Source: Mycolicibacterium aubagnense (GTDB lineage: Bacteria > Actinomycetota > Actinomycetes > Mycobacteriales > Mycobacteriaceae). From it: 64,000 nt of DNA. The notes under the pieces are model-generated. The model searched no databases. It was not told where the DNA came from and saw only the letters and a program-made list of their open reading frames with translations. The stretch lies in the NCBI RefSeq assembly GCF_010730955.1, contig NZ_AP022577.1, positions 5,332,001 through 5,396,000 on the forward strand. Reading direction: 5' to 3'. A program made the position numbers and the translations under genes. This document shows positions 42,451 through 52,945 of the stretch, piece after piece. The stretch's first letter is position 1. Each line of letters starts with the position of its first letter.

Positions 42451-43044
42451 TCAGAGTGGCAGGGCGCGGCCCAAAATGGCGAACGGCCGCGGATCACCGG
42501 GGAAGAAGTAGCTGCGCATCACGTCGTGGAATCCCAGCCGGCGGTACAGCCGCCAGGCCCGGTTGCCTTCGCCGAGGATCTCCGGCGTCGACAGCAGGAC
42601 GTGGGATTCGGCGGCGCCGGCGAGCAGCCGGCGAGTGAGTGCCTCGCCGAGCCCGTGCCCCTGGGCCCGCGGGTGGATGTGCAGCTCGGTGAGCTCGAAG
42701 TACCCGCTCATCAGCTGATCGATGCGTTCGCCGGGGGTGCCGACCTGGCGCAGCCCCGTGGCGACCTGTTGGTACCACCACTGATCGGGCGCGCCGCGGT
42801 ACCCGTAGGCGACGCCGAGCATGGGCGCCGAGTCGATCGACCCGCCTTCTGCCATTTCCGGCGAGGGAACATCGAACGCGGCGACGCCGGTCCAGCCGTC
42901 ACGTCGGGTGTGTTCCAGCCACATCGAGGCACGCTGGCGTTCGGTGCCGCGCGGGTAGTGCATGGCGTCGACGTAGACGGACAACGCGTCGTCGAGTCGG
43001 TTCTGCATGTCAGCCGGCGACAGATCGGTCAGCAGCGTCGCCAC
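42451..43044 (-). CDS. GNAT acetyltransferase (Rv2170 type)
   Basis: A 197-aa GNAT-fold protein. The acetyl-CoA-binding motif is HPRAQGHGLGEALTRRLLAG, preceded by YFELTELHI, and NRAWRLYRRLGF is typical of the C-terminal helix. M. tuberculosis Rv2170 (206 aa) acetylates isocitrate dehydrogenase. GTG 43044 is chosen because GAAAGG lies eight bases upstream and the N-terminus (MATLLTDLSPADMQNRL) then matches the family. Confidence 0.88.
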   Translation of the reverse strand: MATLLTDLSPADMQNRLDDALSVYVDAMHYPRGTERQRASMWLEHTRRDGWTGVAAFDVPSPEMAEGGSIDSAPMLGVAYGYRGAPDQWWYQQVATGLRQVGTPGERIDQLMSGYFELTELHIHPRAQGHGLGEALTRRLLAGAAESHVLLSTPEILGEGNRAWRLYRRLGFHDVMRSYFFPGDPRPFAILGRALPL

Positions 43045-43275
43045 GGTGTGGGCCTTTCGGTGCGGCAAGGAGGTCTTGGGAGGTGGGTGGGAACGGTGAT
43101 GTCGGGTTGCACAGCAGGCGCTGTCGCCCGGCCGACGTCCCAGTCTTACAATTCGGGAGTCTGAAGTATGTGGTACGTGTCTGTGTGACCTCGTATCATG
43201 ACTGTTAGGGATCCGTGACCACGGGTGCAGACGTCAGGAGCCGCTGCGGGCAGCGGTGTGAGTTGGGAGGCGCGG

Positions 43276-43668
43276 ATGCCACTCTCCGATCATGAGCAGC
43301 GCATGCTCGACCAGATCGAGAGTGCGCTGTACGCCGAGGACCCGAAGTTCGCTTCGAGCGTCCGGGGCGGCACGCTGCACGCGCCGTCGGCACGTCGGCG
43401 GCTGCAGGGGGCGGGGCTGTTCGTCCTGGGTCTGGCGTTGCTGGTGCTGGGCGTGGCGTTTCGGATTCTGTGGATCAACCAGCTGCCGATCCTGAGCGTG
43501 ATCGGCTTCGTGGTGATGTTTGCCGGTGCCGTGTTCGCCGTGACCGGCCCCCGGGTGCTGTCCAAGGAGAAGTCGGCGCCGGCCCGCGGGAAGTCCAAGC
43601 GTGCTCGCGCCGGCAATTCGTTCACCAATCGCATGGAAGACCGGTTCCGTCGCAGGTTCGACGACTAA
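43276..43668 (+). CDS. DUF3040 membrane protein (Rv2169c type)
   Basis: A 130-aa protein with the DUF3040 N-terminal signature MPLSDHEQRMLDQIESALYA, two adjacent helices at about 46-68 and 72-92, and a basic cytoplasmic tail. ATG start with GGGAGG upstream. It stands just ahead of the mraZ promoter region and ends at an intrinsic terminator. Function unknown; the family is actinobacterial and often sits next to the dcw cluster. Confidence 0.88.
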   Translation: MPLSDHEQRMLDQIESALYAEDPKFASSVRGGTLHAPSARRRLQGAGLFVLGLALLVLGVAFRILWINQLPILSVIGFVVMFAGAVFAVTGPRVLSKEKSAPARGKSKRARAGNSFTNRMEDRFRRRFDD

Positions 43669-43684
43669 ACGCGGACGCGTGACG

Positions 43685-43718
43685 CAGGGGTAGCCGATTC
43701 GGCTGCCCCTGTTTTTTT
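43685..43718 (+). terminator. intrinsic terminator before the dcw cluster
   Basis: CAGGGGTAGCCGA pairs with TCGGCTGCCCCTG (one G-T pair) and is followed by seven T residues. This is the only classical stem plus T-tract terminator I found in the window. It separates the DUF3040 gene from mraZ transcription. Confidence 0.9.
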
Positions 43719-44047
43719 GTTTTCGCCGCTCCGGAACAGTGTGACACCCGACACGCCGGGTTCGTAGCGAAATTTGCCGGCGGCCGCGCGCGCGGTGATT
43801 TTTCAAGGGGCTGGGCTCCGCGGCTCCCCACAACGCCCCACCGCGCTGCCGTACGGGCACCCACCTGTGGTTTTAGCTCATGTCCAGGTCATTTGAGGCC
43901 GTCCGCCGCTGCCCAGTTCTCGCGATTGCTGCCCAAGGTGGGGCGAATAAGGCCATTTTTAGACTTTGAATGGAGAGAAGTGGGGGATTGTGGGGTAATG
44001 TGGCGGACATCGGAGAGACCGGACTCCGGAGTAGTGGGAGGTGCCTG
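43719..44047 (+). promoter_or_regulatory. mraZ upstream region
   Basis: About 330 bases with no open frame of note. The last 90 bases hold a TAGACT -10 candidate at 43960-43965, the MraZ boxes at 43980-44009 and a GGGAGG ribosome site. The first 240 bases show no feature I can name. Confidence 0.6.
43980..44009 (+). promoter_or_regulatory. MraZ operator, three tandem 10-bp boxes
   Basis: GTGGGGGATT, GTGGGGTAAT and GTGGCGGACA follow one another with an exact 10-bp period. MraZ is known in other bacteria to bind direct GTGGG-N5 repeats upstream of its own gene. The site lies between the -10 candidate and the mraZ ribosome site, so autorepression is expected. Confidence 0.8.
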
Positions 44048-44482
44048 ATGTTCCTGGGTACCTACACGCCGAAGCTCGACGACAAGGGGCGACTGACGTT
44101 GCCCGCCAAGTTCCGCGACGCACTGGCAGGAGGGTTGATGGTCGCCAAAAGTCCAGATCACAGCCTCGCCGTGTACCCGAGGGCTGAGTTCGAAGAAGAG
44201 ATTGCCCGCCGCGTGGCGAGCACTCCCCGGAATGACCCCGCGGCTCGTGCCGACCTGCGCGTTTTCACCGCAGGCGCCGACGAGCAGCACCCCGACGCTC
44301 AGGGCCGCATCACCCTGTCCGCCGACCACCGTCGCTACGCGAGCCTGACCAAGGAGTGCGTCGTGATCGGTGCGGTGGACTACCTCGAAATCTGGGATGC
44401 CGCGGCCTGGCAGACCTACCAAGAAACACACGAAGAGAACTTCTCCGCGGCAAGCGATGAAGCGCTCGGCAGCACCCATTGA
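44048..44482 (+). CDS. mraZ: transcriptional regulator MraZ
   Basis: A 144-aa AbrB-like dimeric double-barrel DNA-binding protein with two copies of the MraZ motif: [16 protein letters not shown] near residue 10 and [13 protein letters not shown] near residue 85. It controls the dcw cluster, usually as a repressor. ATG start with GGGAGG upstream. The rsmH ATG lies 26 bases inside its 3' end. Length matches M. tuberculosis MraZ (143 aa). Confidence 0.96.
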   Translation: MFLGTYTPKLDDKGRLTLPAKFRDALAGGLMVAKSPDHSLAVYPRAEFEEEIARRVASTPRNDPAARADLRVFTAGADEQHPDAQGRITLSADHRRYASLTKECVVIGAVDYLEIWDAAAWQTYQETHEENFSAASDEALGSTH

Positions 44483-45605
44483 CCTGCAGGCCCGTGCAAC
44501 GTGGCCTCTGCCCGAACCGGCCCTGGCGTACTTCCCCAACGTCAGGTCCGTCAACTCGGACAGAGACCTCGTTGCAGGGGCCGCACAAATCCACCAGCTG
44601 AAGCCTTTTGGGGGTGTTGCGTTGACCGATCGCCGGCCGCACATCCCGGTGTTGCTGGACCGCTGCGTCGAGCTGCTGGCTCCCGCGCTCACCCGGCGCG
44701 ACGCCGACGGCAGCGGCGCCGTCATGATCGACGCGACGTTGGGCGCCGGTGGACATTCCGAAGCCTTTCTCACCCGCTTTCCCGGCCTGACGCTCATCGG
44801 TCTGGACCGGGACCAGACCGCGCTGCGGCTGGCGGGAGAGCGGCTCGCGCCGTTCGGTGACCGCGTGCACCTGGTGCACACCGCGTACGACGGCATCGAC
44901 GACGCCCTGACCCAATCTGGTTACCGCCCAGGTGAATTGGATGCCATCCTGTTCGACCTCGGGGTGTCCTCCATGCAGCTCGACCAGGCCGAACGCGGTT
45001 TCGCCTACGCGCAGGACGCGCCATTGGACATGCGGATGGACCAGACTTCGGGTCTGACCGCGGCGGACATCCTGAACACCTACGACGCCAAGGCGCTCAC
45101 CCGCGTGCTGCGCGACTACGGCGAGGAGAAGTTCGCCTCCCGCATCGCCGGCGCGATCGTCCGGGAACGCGCCCGTCGCCCGTTCACGACGACGACCGAA
45201 CTGGTCGAGCTGCTGTACGCGGTGATTCCGGCCCCGGCCCGTCGGACCGGTGGACACCCGGCCAAGCGGACGTTCCAGGCGCTGCGCACCGAGGTCAACG
45301 GAGAGCTGGACTGCCTGCGCGCGGCGATACCTGCGGCGCTGGACGCGCTGCGGCCCGGCGGTCGCATCGCGGTCGAGGCCTATCAGTCGCTGGAAGACCG
45401 AATTGTCAAGGGCTACTTCACGGATGCCATTGCATCGCGCACTCCGGAGGGCCTGCCGATGGAGTTGCCCGGCTACGAGCCGCTCTTCACCTCGCTGACG
45501 CGAGGCGCCGAGCGGGCCGACGAACACGAACTCGAATTGAATCCACGCAGCGCATCGGTTCGGCTGCGCGCACTGGAAAAAGTTGTCACAAGGGGAGGTC
45601 TGTGA
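44457..45605 (+). CDS. rsmH: 16S rRNA (cytosine-1402-N4) methyltransferase
   Basis: A 382-aa SAM-dependent methyltransferase that modifies C1402 in the ribosomal P site. Motifs are [14 protein letters not shown] (SAM binding, near residue 95), [20 protein letters not shown] and [18 protein letters not shown]. The N-terminal extension ([13 protein letters not shown]) is shared with M. tuberculosis RsmH and supports ATG 44457 inside mraZ. TTG 44621 ([11 protein letters not shown]) would give the shorter form common elsewhere. Confidence 0.93.
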   Translation: MKRSAAPIDLQARATWPLPEPALAYFPNVRSVNSDRDLVAGAAQIHQLKPFGGVALTDRRPHIPVLLDRCVELLAPALTRRDADGSGAVMIDATLGAGGHSEAFLTRFPGLTLIGLDRDQTALRLAGERLAPFGDRVHLVHTAYDGIDDALTQSGYRPGELDAILFDLGVSSMQLDQAERGFAYAQDAPLDMRMDQTSGLTAADILNTYDAKALTRVLRDYGEEKFASRIAGAIVRERARRPFTTTTELVELLYAVIPAPARRTGGHPAKRTFQALRTEVNGELDCLRAAIPAALDALRPGGRIAVEAYQSLEDRIVKGYFTDAIASRTPEGLPMELPGYEPLFTSLTRGAERADEHELELNPRSASVRLRALEKVVTRGGL

Positions 45606-46771
45606 TGGCAAAGCAGCCAGCACCGGTACGCGGCGGCGGCACTCGGCGGGGTACCGACCCGGACCCGCGCCGGCGGACCGGGGGGCGGACCCGCCGCGGT
45701 GACGAGCCCGAGGCCCGTCGCGACGTCGGCAAGCGGGAAGCGGTGCGCGACAACAAGACTGACGCCCGCGTCAAGCGTGGCAAGCGCGACGTCCGGCCGC
45801 AGCGGTCCAAGCCCGCCGGTGCCGGTCCGCAGACCACGCCGTTCGCCCGGCCGACGGCGGCACCGTCGCGCCCCAAGAGTGCCTCTCAGGCCAAGGCGCG
45901 AGCCAAGGCGCGTAAGGCGAAGGCGCCCAAGGTTATTCGCACTCCGCTGCGGGAGCGGCTGATCATGCGCATCGCCGAGATGGACCTGAACCCGCGGCGC
46001 CTGATCGCGCGGGTGCCTTTCGTCGTGCTGATCATCGGTGCGCTCGGAATGGGTCTCGGCGTCACGCTGTGGCTGTCGACCTCCGCGGCCGAGCGGTCCT
46101 ACGAACTGGGCCGCGCCAAAGAGATCAATCAGGCTCTGCAACAACAGAAAGAGGCCCTCGAGCGCGACGTGCTGGTGGCGCAGGCCGCACCGGCACTCGC
46201 CGATGCGGCCCGCAACCTCGGCATGATCCCGTCTCGCGACACCGCGCACCTGGTGCAGGATCCGACCGGCAATTGGCTGCTGGTCGGTAGTCCCAAGCCG
46301 GCGCAGGGGGTTTCGCCGCCGCCGCTGAACACGCCGCTGCCCGAGGCGGCCCCGCCCGCGCCGGCGGCTGCTCGGGTCCCGGCGCCCGCCGGTGCCCCCG
46401 TCCCGGCGCCGGCTGCCGCGCCCGTTCCGGTCCCGGGCGCTCTTGCGGTCCCGGGAACCGTTCCGGTCCCGGGCGCGGTTCCGGCCCCGGCCGCCGCTCC
46501 GGCACCGCTCGTGGTGGACCCGCGCGAGCAGGTCGTGCATCCGCAGGCGCCCGCGGCTCCGGTGCTCCCGGTCCCGGCTCCCGCGCTCGCGGCACCCGTC
46601 CCCGCCGCGCCGGCCCTCCCGGTGCCCGGGCAGGGCACCCTGCCTGGTCCGGCCCTGCAGCCTGAGGCCGCGCTGCCCGCGCCGGCCGCGCAGATTCCGG
46701 CCCCGGCGCAGCTCCCGGCTCAGGTTCCGGTTCCCCTGCCGGTGCAGCCTGCCCCCGGCCTTCCCGCATGA
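45605..46771 (+). CDS. ftsL: cell division protein FtsL-like
   Basis: A 388-aa bitopic division protein. A basic cytoplasmic N-terminus (about 1-130) precedes one transmembrane helix (about 138-158). A short leucine-zipper-like coiled coil follows (AKEINQALQQQKEALERDVL), then a very long Pro/Ala/Val-rich extracytoplasmic tail (about 235-388). FtsL bridges FtsQ and the FtsW-PbpB synthase. The ATG overlaps the rsmH stop (TGATG). The tail is low complexity and its length varies between species. Confidence 0.88.
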   Translation: MAKQPAPVRGGGTRRGTDPDPRRRTGGRTRRGDEPEARRDVGKREAVRDNKTDARVKRGKRDVRPQRSKPAGAGPQTTPFARPTAAPSRPKSASQAKARAKARKAKAPKVIRTPLRERLIMRIAEMDLNPRRLIARVPFVVLIIGALGMGLGVTLWLSTSAAERSYELGRAKEINQALQQQKEALERDVLVAQAAPALADAARNLGMIPSRDTAHLVQDPTGNWLLVGSPKPAQGVSPPPLNTPLPEAAPPAPAAARVPAPAGAPVPAPAAAPVPVPGALAVPGTVPVPGAVPAPAAAPAPLVVDPREQVVHPQAPAAPVLPVPAPALAAPVPAAPALPVPGQGTLPGPALQPEAALPAPAAQIPAPAQLPAQVPVPLPVQPAPGLPA

Positions 46772-48714
46772 GTGGCACGCGCCCGCGCAAGCCCGGCGCT
46801 ACGCAGACGGGCGCGCCGCGCAAGCGGCAGCCCGTGGCCAAACCGCGCACCGCGCAACCGCATTCGGCCCACGACCGACGGACCCGCGAGGCCGTCGTAC
46901 CCGAGGGGCGGACCGGCTCGTTCGGGTTCCGGCACAAGGCCGGCAACATCGTCATCGCGCTGGTGCTGGTGACGGCGGCCGTGCAGTTGTTCTTCCTGCA
47001 GGGCCCGCGCGCGGCAGGTCTGCGCGCCGAGGCCGCCAGTCAGCTCAAGGTCACCGACGTGGAGAAAGCGGTGCGCGGCAGCATCGTCGACCGCAACAAC
47101 GCCAAGCTGGCGTTCACGATCGAGGCCCGGGCCCTGACCTTCCAGCCCAACCGGATCCGTCAGCAGCTGACCGAGGCGAAGGCGAAGACCCCGGCGGCGC
47201 CGGACCCGGACAAGCGGCTGAACGAGATCGCCGTCGGCGTGGCCGGTCTGCTGAACAACAAGCCCGATGCCGCGGCCCTGGCCAAGAAGATCACCGGCCG
47301 GGACTCGTTCGTCTACCTCGCGCGGGCCGTCGATCCAGCTATTTCTGATGCCATCACCAAGAAGTACCCGGAGGTCGGTGCCGAGCGGCAGGACATCCGG
47401 CAGTACCCGGGTGGCTCGCTGGCCGCGAACGTCGTCGGCGACATCGGCTGGGACGGCCACGGCCTGCTCGGCCTCGAAGACTCCTTCGACGCAAAGCTTT
47501 CCGGCACCGACGGATCGGTCACCTATGACCGCGGTTCGGACGGTGTGGTGATTCCCGGCAGCTACCGGGACCGGCACGACGCCATCAACGGCGCGACGGT
47601 GCAGCTCACCCTGGACAACGACATCCAGTACTACGTCCAGCAGCAGGTGCAGCAGGCCAAGGATGTCTCCGGCGCGCACGACGTCTCTGCGGTGGTCCTG
47701 GATTCGAAGACCGGCGAGATTCTCGCCATGACGAACGACAACACGTTCGACCCGGCGCAGGAGCTGAGCCGGCAGGACGACAAGCAGATGGGCAATCTGC
47801 CCGCGACGTCGCCTTTCGAGCCGGGCTCGGTGAACAAGATCATCACCGCGGCCTCGGTCATCGAGTTCGGGCTGTCAAATCCTGATGAGGTGCTGCAGGT
47901 TCCGGGCAGTTACAACATGGGTGGCGTCACCATCCGCGACGCCTGGGGCCACGGCGTCGAGCCGTACACCACCACCGGAGTCTTCGGGAAGTCGTCGAAC
48001 ATCGGCACCCTGATGCTCGCCCAGCGGGTCGGTCCGGAGCGCTTCGCGGACATGCTGACGAAGTTCGGCCTCGGCCAGCGCACGGGTTCGGGACTGCCGG
48101 GGGAGAGCGCGGGTCTGGTTCCGCCGATCGATCAGTGGTCGGGTAGCTCGTTCGCGAACCTGCCCATCGGCCAAGGTCTTTCGATGACGCTGCTGCAGAT
48201 GACCGGCATGTACCAGGCCATCGCGAACGACGGTCTGCGCATTCCGCCGCGCATCATCAAGTCGGTCGTCTCGGCCGACGGCACGCATCAGGACCAGGCG
48301 GCGCCCGAGGGCGTCCAGGTCGTGTCCCCGCAGACGGCGGCGACGCTGCGCAACATGTTCCGCGCGACCCTCCAGCGTGACCCGCGCGGCACCCAGCAGG
48401 GCACCGGCTGGCCCGGAGCGGTCGAGGGCTACCAGATCGCAGGCAAGACCGGTACGGCACAGCAGATCAACCCGGCATGTGGCTGCTACTACGACGACGA
48501 CCACTACTGGATCACCTTCGCGGGCATGGCACCGGCCGACGACCCGCGCTACGTCGTCGGAATCATGGCCAACAACCCCCAGCGCAATGCCGACGGCACG
48601 CCGGGACACTCCATGGCGCAGCTGTTCCACAACATCGCGGCATGGCTGATGCAGCGGGAGAACGTGCCGCTGTCGCCGGACCCCGGTCCGCCGTTGGTCC
48701 TGCAGGCCACCTGA
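46768..48714 (+). CDS. pbpB: septal peptidoglycan transpeptidase PbpB (FtsI/PBP3)
   Basis: A 648-aa class B penicillin-binding protein that crosslinks septal peptidoglycan. A basic cytoplasmic tail and one helix (about 58-80) precede the dimerisation domain and the transpeptidase. Active-site motifs are SVNK (PGSVNKIITAA), SSN (GKSSNIGTL) and KTG (AGKTGTAQ). The ATG overlaps the ftsL stop (ATGA). It is the partner of FtsW. In M. tuberculosis Rv2159c-Rv2162c follow pbpB; here murE follows after 36 bases. Confidence 0.96.
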   Translation: MSGTRPRKPGATQTGAPRKRQPVAKPRTAQPHSAHDRRTREAVVPEGRTGSFGFRHKAGNIVIALVLVTAAVQLFFLQGPRAAGLRAEAASQLKVTDVEKAVRGSIVDRNNAKLAFTIEARALTFQPNRIRQQLTEAKAKTPAAPDPDKRLNEIAVGVAGLLNNKPDAAALAKKITGRDSFVYLARAVDPAISDAITKKYPEVGAERQDIRQYPGGSLAANVVGDIGWDGHGLLGLEDSFDAKLSGTDGSVTYDRGSDGVVIPGSYRDRHDAINGATVQLTLDNDIQYYVQQQVQQAKDVSGAHDVSAVVLDSKTGEILAMTNDNTFDPAQELSRQDDKQMGNLPATSPFEPGSVNKIITAASVIEFGLSNPDEVLQVPGSYNMGGVTIRDAWGHGVEPYTTTGVFGKSSNIGTLMLAQRVGPERFADMLTKFGLGQRTGSGLPGESAGLVPPIDQWSGSSFANLPIGQGLSMTLLQMTGMYQAIANDGLRIPPRIIKSVVSADGTHQDQAAPEGVQVVSPQTAATLRNMFRATLQRDPRGTQQGTGWPGAVEGYQIAGKTGTAQQINPACGCYYDDDHYWITFAGMAPADDPRYVVGIMANNPQRNADGTPGHSMAQLFHNIAAWLMQRENVPLSPDPGPPLVLQAT

Positions 48715-48750
48715 CCGGCGGGATGCCCGCGAGAGGCCCGGTACTGTGTC

Positions 48751-50307
48751 ATGGCCATGTCTTCGCCTACCTTGCGCCCCGCTGACCCTGTCGGAGCCGC
48801 GCTGGGCTCGTTGGCCGACCACGTTGGCGCAGCGCTGCCATCCGCGGCGCAGGCCCGGGAACTGCGGGTCACCGGCGTCACACTGAGCAGCCGGGACGTC
48901 GTCGCCGGTGATCTGTTCGCGGCGCTGCCGGGATCGGCCGCACACGGTGCCCGGTTCGCCGCCGATGCCGTCGCTGCCGGCGCCGCGGCGGTGCTGACCG
49001 ACCCCGACGGCCTGGAGCTGCTCGGTGCCAGTGTTCCTGCGGTGAGCGTTCCCGTTCTCGTCCATGCCGACCCGCGCGCGGTGCTGGGCGAAATCGCCGC
49101 CGAGATCTACGGCCGCCCATCCGAGCGGCTGCGCGTCATCGGCATCACCGGGACCTCCGGCAAGACCACCACCACCTATCTGGTGGAGGCCGGGCTGCGC
49201 GCCGCGGGGCGGGTGGCCGGGCTGATCGGCACCGTCGGCATCCGGATCGACGGCCGTGACCTGCCGAGTTCCCTGACCACCCCCGAGGCGCCGGCGCTGC
49301 AGGCGCTGCTGGCCACCATGGTCGAGCGTGGCGTGGACACCGTGGTCATGGAGGTGTCCAGCCACGCGTTGTCGCTGGGCCGGGTGGACGCGCTGCGCTT
49401 CGCCGCCGGGGGTTTCACCAACCTGTCGCGGGACCACCTGGACTTCCATCCGACGATGGAGGACTACTTGGACGCCAAAGCCCGCCTGTTCCAACCGGAT
49501 TCGCCCAACCATGCCGCGGTGTCGGTCGTGTGTGTCGACGACGACTGGGGCCGCCGGATGGCCGCCCGGGCCGCCGCCCCGGTGACCGTCAGCACCGCAG
49601 GCCACGCCAACTGGACCGTCGCCGATATCGAGGCCGATCGCGGTGGTCAGCGGTTCACCGCTATCGGGCCCGCCGGCGTCCGGCATGGGCTGCGGATCGG
49701 CCTGCCCGGCGGTTACAACGTCGCCAATGCGCTGTTGGCCGTCGCGCTGCTCGACGCCGTGGGTGTCACCCCGGAGCAGGCCGCGCCGGGATTGGCCACC
49801 GCCAGCGTGCCCGGCCGCCTGCAGCGCATCGACCGGGGCCAGGATTTCCTCGCCCTCGTCGACTATGCGCACAAGCCCGGCGCCCTGGAGGCCGTGCTGC
49901 AGACGCTGCGCCCGCAGACCCAGGGCCGGCTGGCCGTGGTGTTCGGCGCCGGCGGCAACCGCGACGCGGGCAAGCGCGAACCGATGGGACGCATCGCGGC
50001 GGAACTCGCGGACCTGGTCGTGATCACCGACGACAACCCGCGTGACGAAGACCCCGACCTGATCCGGGCCACCATCGCGGCGGGTGCCGCCGACGGTTCG
50101 GCCGAGGTGGTGGTGATCGGTGACCGGCGGGCGGCCATCGACCATGCCGTCGGTTGGGCCCGCGCGGGCGACACCGTCCTGGTTGCGGGGAAGGGACACG
50201 AGTCGGGCCAGACCCGCGCCGGGCAGACCCGGCCGTTCGATGATCGTGACGAATTGGCCGCCGCGCTCGATGCCGCGGCCGGGAAAGCTGGGGAGTCATC
50301 CGCATGA
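48751..50307 (+). CDS. murE: UDP-MurNAc-tripeptide synthetase (mDAP-adding)
   Basis: A 518-aa Mur ligase that adds meso-diaminopimelate to UDP-MurNAc-L-Ala-D-Glu. ATP-binding [10 protein letters not shown] lies near residue 135. [14 protein letters not shown] is the central motif. DNPRDEDP is the mDAP-specificity motif. ATG 48751 or 48757 are both possible; a TACTGT box at 48742-48747 lies just upstream, so a promoter inside the cluster is likely. murF starts within its stop codon (ATGA). Confidence 0.96.
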   Translation: MAMSSPTLRPADPVGAALGSLADHVGAALPSAAQARELRVTGVTLSSRDVVAGDLFAALPGSAAHGARFAADAVAAGAAAVLTDPDGLELLGASVPAVSVPVLVHADPRAVLGEIAAEIYGRPSERLRVIGITGTSGKTTTTYLVEAGLRAAGRVAGLIGTVGIRIDGRDLPSSLTTPEAPALQALLATMVERGVDTVVMEVSSHALSLGRVDALRFAAGGFTNLSRDHLDFHPTMEDYLDAKARLFQPDSPNHAAVSVVCVDDDWGRRMAARAAAPVTVSTAGHANWTVADIEADRGGQRFTAIGPAGVRHGLRIGLPGGYNVANALLAVALLDAVGVTPEQAAPGLATASVPGRLQRIDRGQDFLALVDYAHKPGALEAVLQTLRPQTQGRLAVVFGAGGNRDAGKREPMGRIAAELADLVVITDDNPRDEDPDLIRATIAAGAADGSAEVVVIGDRRAAIDHAVGWARAGDTVLVAGKGHESGQTRAGQTRPFDDRDELAAALDAAAGKAGESSA

Positions 50308-51803
50308 TCGACCTGACCCTGGCAGAGATCGCCGACATCGTCGGCGGTGAGCTGTCCGACATCACCGCCGCCGCCGCGGCCTCGACCCGGGTGACCGGCA
50401 CCGTCGAGTTCGACTCGCGGGCCGTCACCGCGGGTGGTTTGTTCCTGGCCCTGCCGGGCGCCCGGTCGGACGGACATGACTTCGCCGCCGGCGCGATGGC
50501 GGCCGGCGCCGTCGCGGTGCTGGCGGCCCGTCCGGTCGGCGTGCCGGCCATCATCGTGAAACCGGTTGCCGGACAGGTTGATTCGACCTCGGGTGCCCTC
50601 GAGTACGACACCGATGGTTCAGGCGCCGCGGTGCTGGCCGCCCTGGGCAAGCTGGCCCGCGCGGTGGCCGACCGGTTGGCTGCCGGGGGACTGCGGATCA
50701 TCGGCGTCACCGGGTCGTCGGGCAAGACGTCGACCAAGGATCTGCTGGCCGCGGTGCTGGCGCCGCTGGGCGAAGTGATCGCGCCGCCGGGATCGTTCAA
50801 CAACGAGCTCGGCCATCCGTGGACGGTGCTGCGAGCCACCCCGGACACCGACTTCCTGGTGCTGGAGATGTCCGCGCGGCACCCCGGGAACATCGCGGCC
50901 CTCGCCGCGATCGCGCCGCCGTCGATCGGTGTGGTGCTCAATGTCGGTACCGCGCATCTCGGCGAGTTCGGCTCGCGCGAGGTCATCGCGGCGACGAAAT
51001 CTGAGCTGCCGCAAGCGGTACCGGCCACCGGTGTCGTCGTCCTCAACGCCGACGACGGCGCCGTGGCGGCGATGGCGGAGACCACCGCGGCCCGCGTGGT
51101 GCGCGTCTCCCGGTCGCCCGGCGCCGACGTCTGGGCCGGTGATGTCACCCTCGACGAGTTGGCCCGCCCACGCTTCACCCTGCATGCGGGGGAGCAGCAG
51201 GTCGACGTCGCACTGGCGGTGCATGGTGATCATCAGGTGTCCAATGCGCTCAGCGCGGCCGCGGTCGCGCTGGAATGTGGCGCGACCCTGCAGCAGGTGG
51301 CCGACGCGCTCGCTGCCGCCGGACCCGTCTCCAAGCACCGCATGCAAGTCACCACTCGCGCCGACGGAGTGGTCGTGGTGAACGACGCCTACAACGCCAA
51401 TCCCGATTCGATGCGGGCGGGCCTCAAGGCGCTGGCCTGGATGGCCAAGTCGGCGCGGGCCGAGACCGGTGCGCCGGTGCGTAGCTGGGCGGTGCTCGGC
51501 GAGATGGCCGAACTGGGTGACGACGCGATTGCCGAACATGACAGCATCGGTCGACTGGCCGTGCGTTTAGATGTGTCACGACTGGTCGTCGTCGGAACCG
51601 GGAGGACTATGGGCGCCATGCAACACGGCGCGGTGATGGAAGGTTCGTGGGGCAGCGAGGTATCGCCGGTCTCCGATGCCCGCGCCGCGCTCGATTTGCT
51701 GCGCGCCGAGCTGGAGCCCGGCGATGTCGTGCTGGTCAAGGCCTCGAATTCGGCGGGGCTCGGCGCACTTGCCGAGGAGCTGGCGCGGGAGGGGCAAGCG
51801 TGA
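50304..51803 (+). CDS. murF: UDP-MurNAc-pentapeptide synthetase
   Basis: A 499-aa Mur ligase that adds D-Ala-D-Ala to the tripeptide precursor. Motifs are [10 protein letters not shown] (ATP loop), [24 protein letters not shown] and [15 protein letters not shown]. The ATG overlaps the murE stop and the mraY GTG overlaps its own stop, so murE-murF-mraY are translationally coupled. Confidence 0.96.
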   Translation: MIDLTLAEIADIVGGELSDITAAAAASTRVTGTVEFDSRAVTAGGLFLALPGARSDGHDFAAGAMAAGAVAVLAARPVGVPAIIVKPVAGQVDSTSGALEYDTDGSGAAVLAALGKLARAVADRLAAGGLRIIGVTGSSGKTSTKDLLAAVLAPLGEVIAPPGSFNNELGHPWTVLRATPDTDFLVLEMSARHPGNIAALAAIAPPSIGVVLNVGTAHLGEFGSREVIAATKSELPQAVPATGVVVLNADDGAVAAMAETTAARVVRVSRSPGADVWAGDVTLDELARPRFTLHAGEQQVDVALAVHGDHQVSNALSAAAVALECGATLQQVADALAAAGPVSKHRMQVTTRADGVVVVNDAYNANPDSMRAGLKALAWMAKSARAETGAPVRSWAVLGEMAELGDDAIAEHDSIGRLAVRLDVSRLVVVGTGRTMGAMQHGAVMEGSWGSEVSPVSDARAALDLLRAELEPGDVVLVKASNSAGLGALAEELAREGQA

Positions 51804-52879
51804 TCCAGATCCTGTTCGCCGTCGGTATCGCGCTCGCGGTGTCGATCGTGCTGACGCCGGTGCTGATCCGGCTGTTCACCCGGCGGGGCTTCGGCCACGA
51901 GATCCGCGAGGACGGTCCGGCCAGCCACCAGAAGAAACGCGGTACGCCGTCGATGGGTGGCGTCGCGATCGTCACCGGCATCTGGTGTGGGTACCTGGGC
52001 ACCCACGTGGTGGGGCTGCTGGTGGACGGCGAAGGGCCGTCGGCCTCCGGTCTGCTGGTGCTCGGCCTCGCCACCTCGCTGGGTGCGGTCGGCTTCATCG
52101 ACGATCTGATCAAGATCCGGCGATCCCGCAACCTCGGCCTGAACAAGACCGCAAAGACCGTCGGTCAGCTGGTGTCCGCCGTCCTGTTCGGTGCCCTGGT
52201 GCTGCAGTTCCGCAACGCCAACGGCCTGACGCCGGCGAGTGCCGGTCTGTCCTACGTGCGCGAGATCGCGACCGTCACCCTGGGCCCGCTGCTCTTCGTA
52301 TTGTTCGTCGTGGTGCTGGTCAGCGCGTGGTCCAACGCGGTGAACTTCACCGACGGACTGGACGGCCTGGCGGCCGGTGCCATGGCGATGGTCAGCGCCG
52401 CGTACGTGCTGATCACGTTCTGGCAGTACCGCAACGCGTGCGCCACCAGCCCGGGACCGGGTTGCTACAACGTCCGCGATCCGCTGGACCTGGCACTGGT
52501 CGCGGCTGCGACGGCGGGCGCCTGCATCGGCTTCCTCTGGTGGAACGCCGCGCCGGCCAAGATTTTCATGGGCGACACCGGCTCCCTCGCGCTCGGTGGC
52601 ATCATCGCCGGCCTGTCGGTGACCAGCCGCACCGAGACGCTCGCCATCGTGCTCGGCGCCCTGTTCGTCGCTGAGGTCACCTCGGTGGTGGTGCAGATTC
52701 TGGCGTTCCGGACCACCGGTCGCCGGGTGTTCCGAATGGCGCCGTTCCATCATCACTTCGAACTGGCCGGGTGGGCCGAAACCACGGTGATCATCAGGTT
52801 CTGGTTGCTCACCGCCATTGCCTGTGGGCTCGGGGTGGCGCTGTTCTACAGCGAGTGGCTGTCGGCCGGTGGCCGCTAG
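51800..52879 (+). CDS. mraY: phospho-MurNAc-pentapeptide translocase
   Basis: A 359-aa integral membrane enzyme (murX in M. tuberculosis, same length). It transfers phospho-MurNAc-pentapeptide to decaprenyl phosphate, making lipid I. Ten helices are expected. Catalytic Asp-rich motifs are [21 protein letters not shown] and [12 protein letters not shown], with [12 protein letters not shown] and the His-rich [13 protein letters not shown] loop. GTG start overlapping the murF stop. In related genomes murD follows directly; here it does not. Confidence 0.97.
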   Translation: MIQILFAVGIALAVSIVLTPVLIRLFTRRGFGHEIREDGPASHQKKRGTPSMGGVAIVTGIWCGYLGTHVVGLLVDGEGPSASGLLVLGLATSLGAVGFIDDLIKIRRSRNLGLNKTAKTVGQLVSAVLFGALVLQFRNANGLTPASAGLSYVREIATVTLGPLLFVLFVVVLVSAWSNAVNFTDGLDGLAAGAMAMVSAAYVLITFWQYRNACATSPGPGCYNVRDPLDLALVAAATAGACIGFLWWNAAPAKIFMGDTGSLALGGIIAGLSVTSRTETLAIVLGALFVAEVTSVVVQILAFRTTGRRVFRMAPFHHHFELAGWAETTVIIRFWLLTAIACGLGVALFYSEWLSAGGR

Positions 52880-52933
52880 ACACGGCTCCCAGCCAACATC
52901 CAGCAGTTGCGCGGTGGCGCCGGCAGCCGCTGT

Positions 52934-52939
52934 TAGGGT
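52934..52939 (+). promoter_or_regulatory. -10 element of the lipoprotein gene
   Basis: TAGGGT lies six bases before the ATG at 52946, without a ribosome site. The gene therefore probably has its own leaderless transcript. Confidence 0.45.
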
Positions 52940-52945
52940 CGCGCC

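Noticed and set aside
43719..43960. Small gene or riboswitch ahead of mraZ
   Set aside because: No open frame with a ribosome site, and no conserved RNA motif that I recognise.
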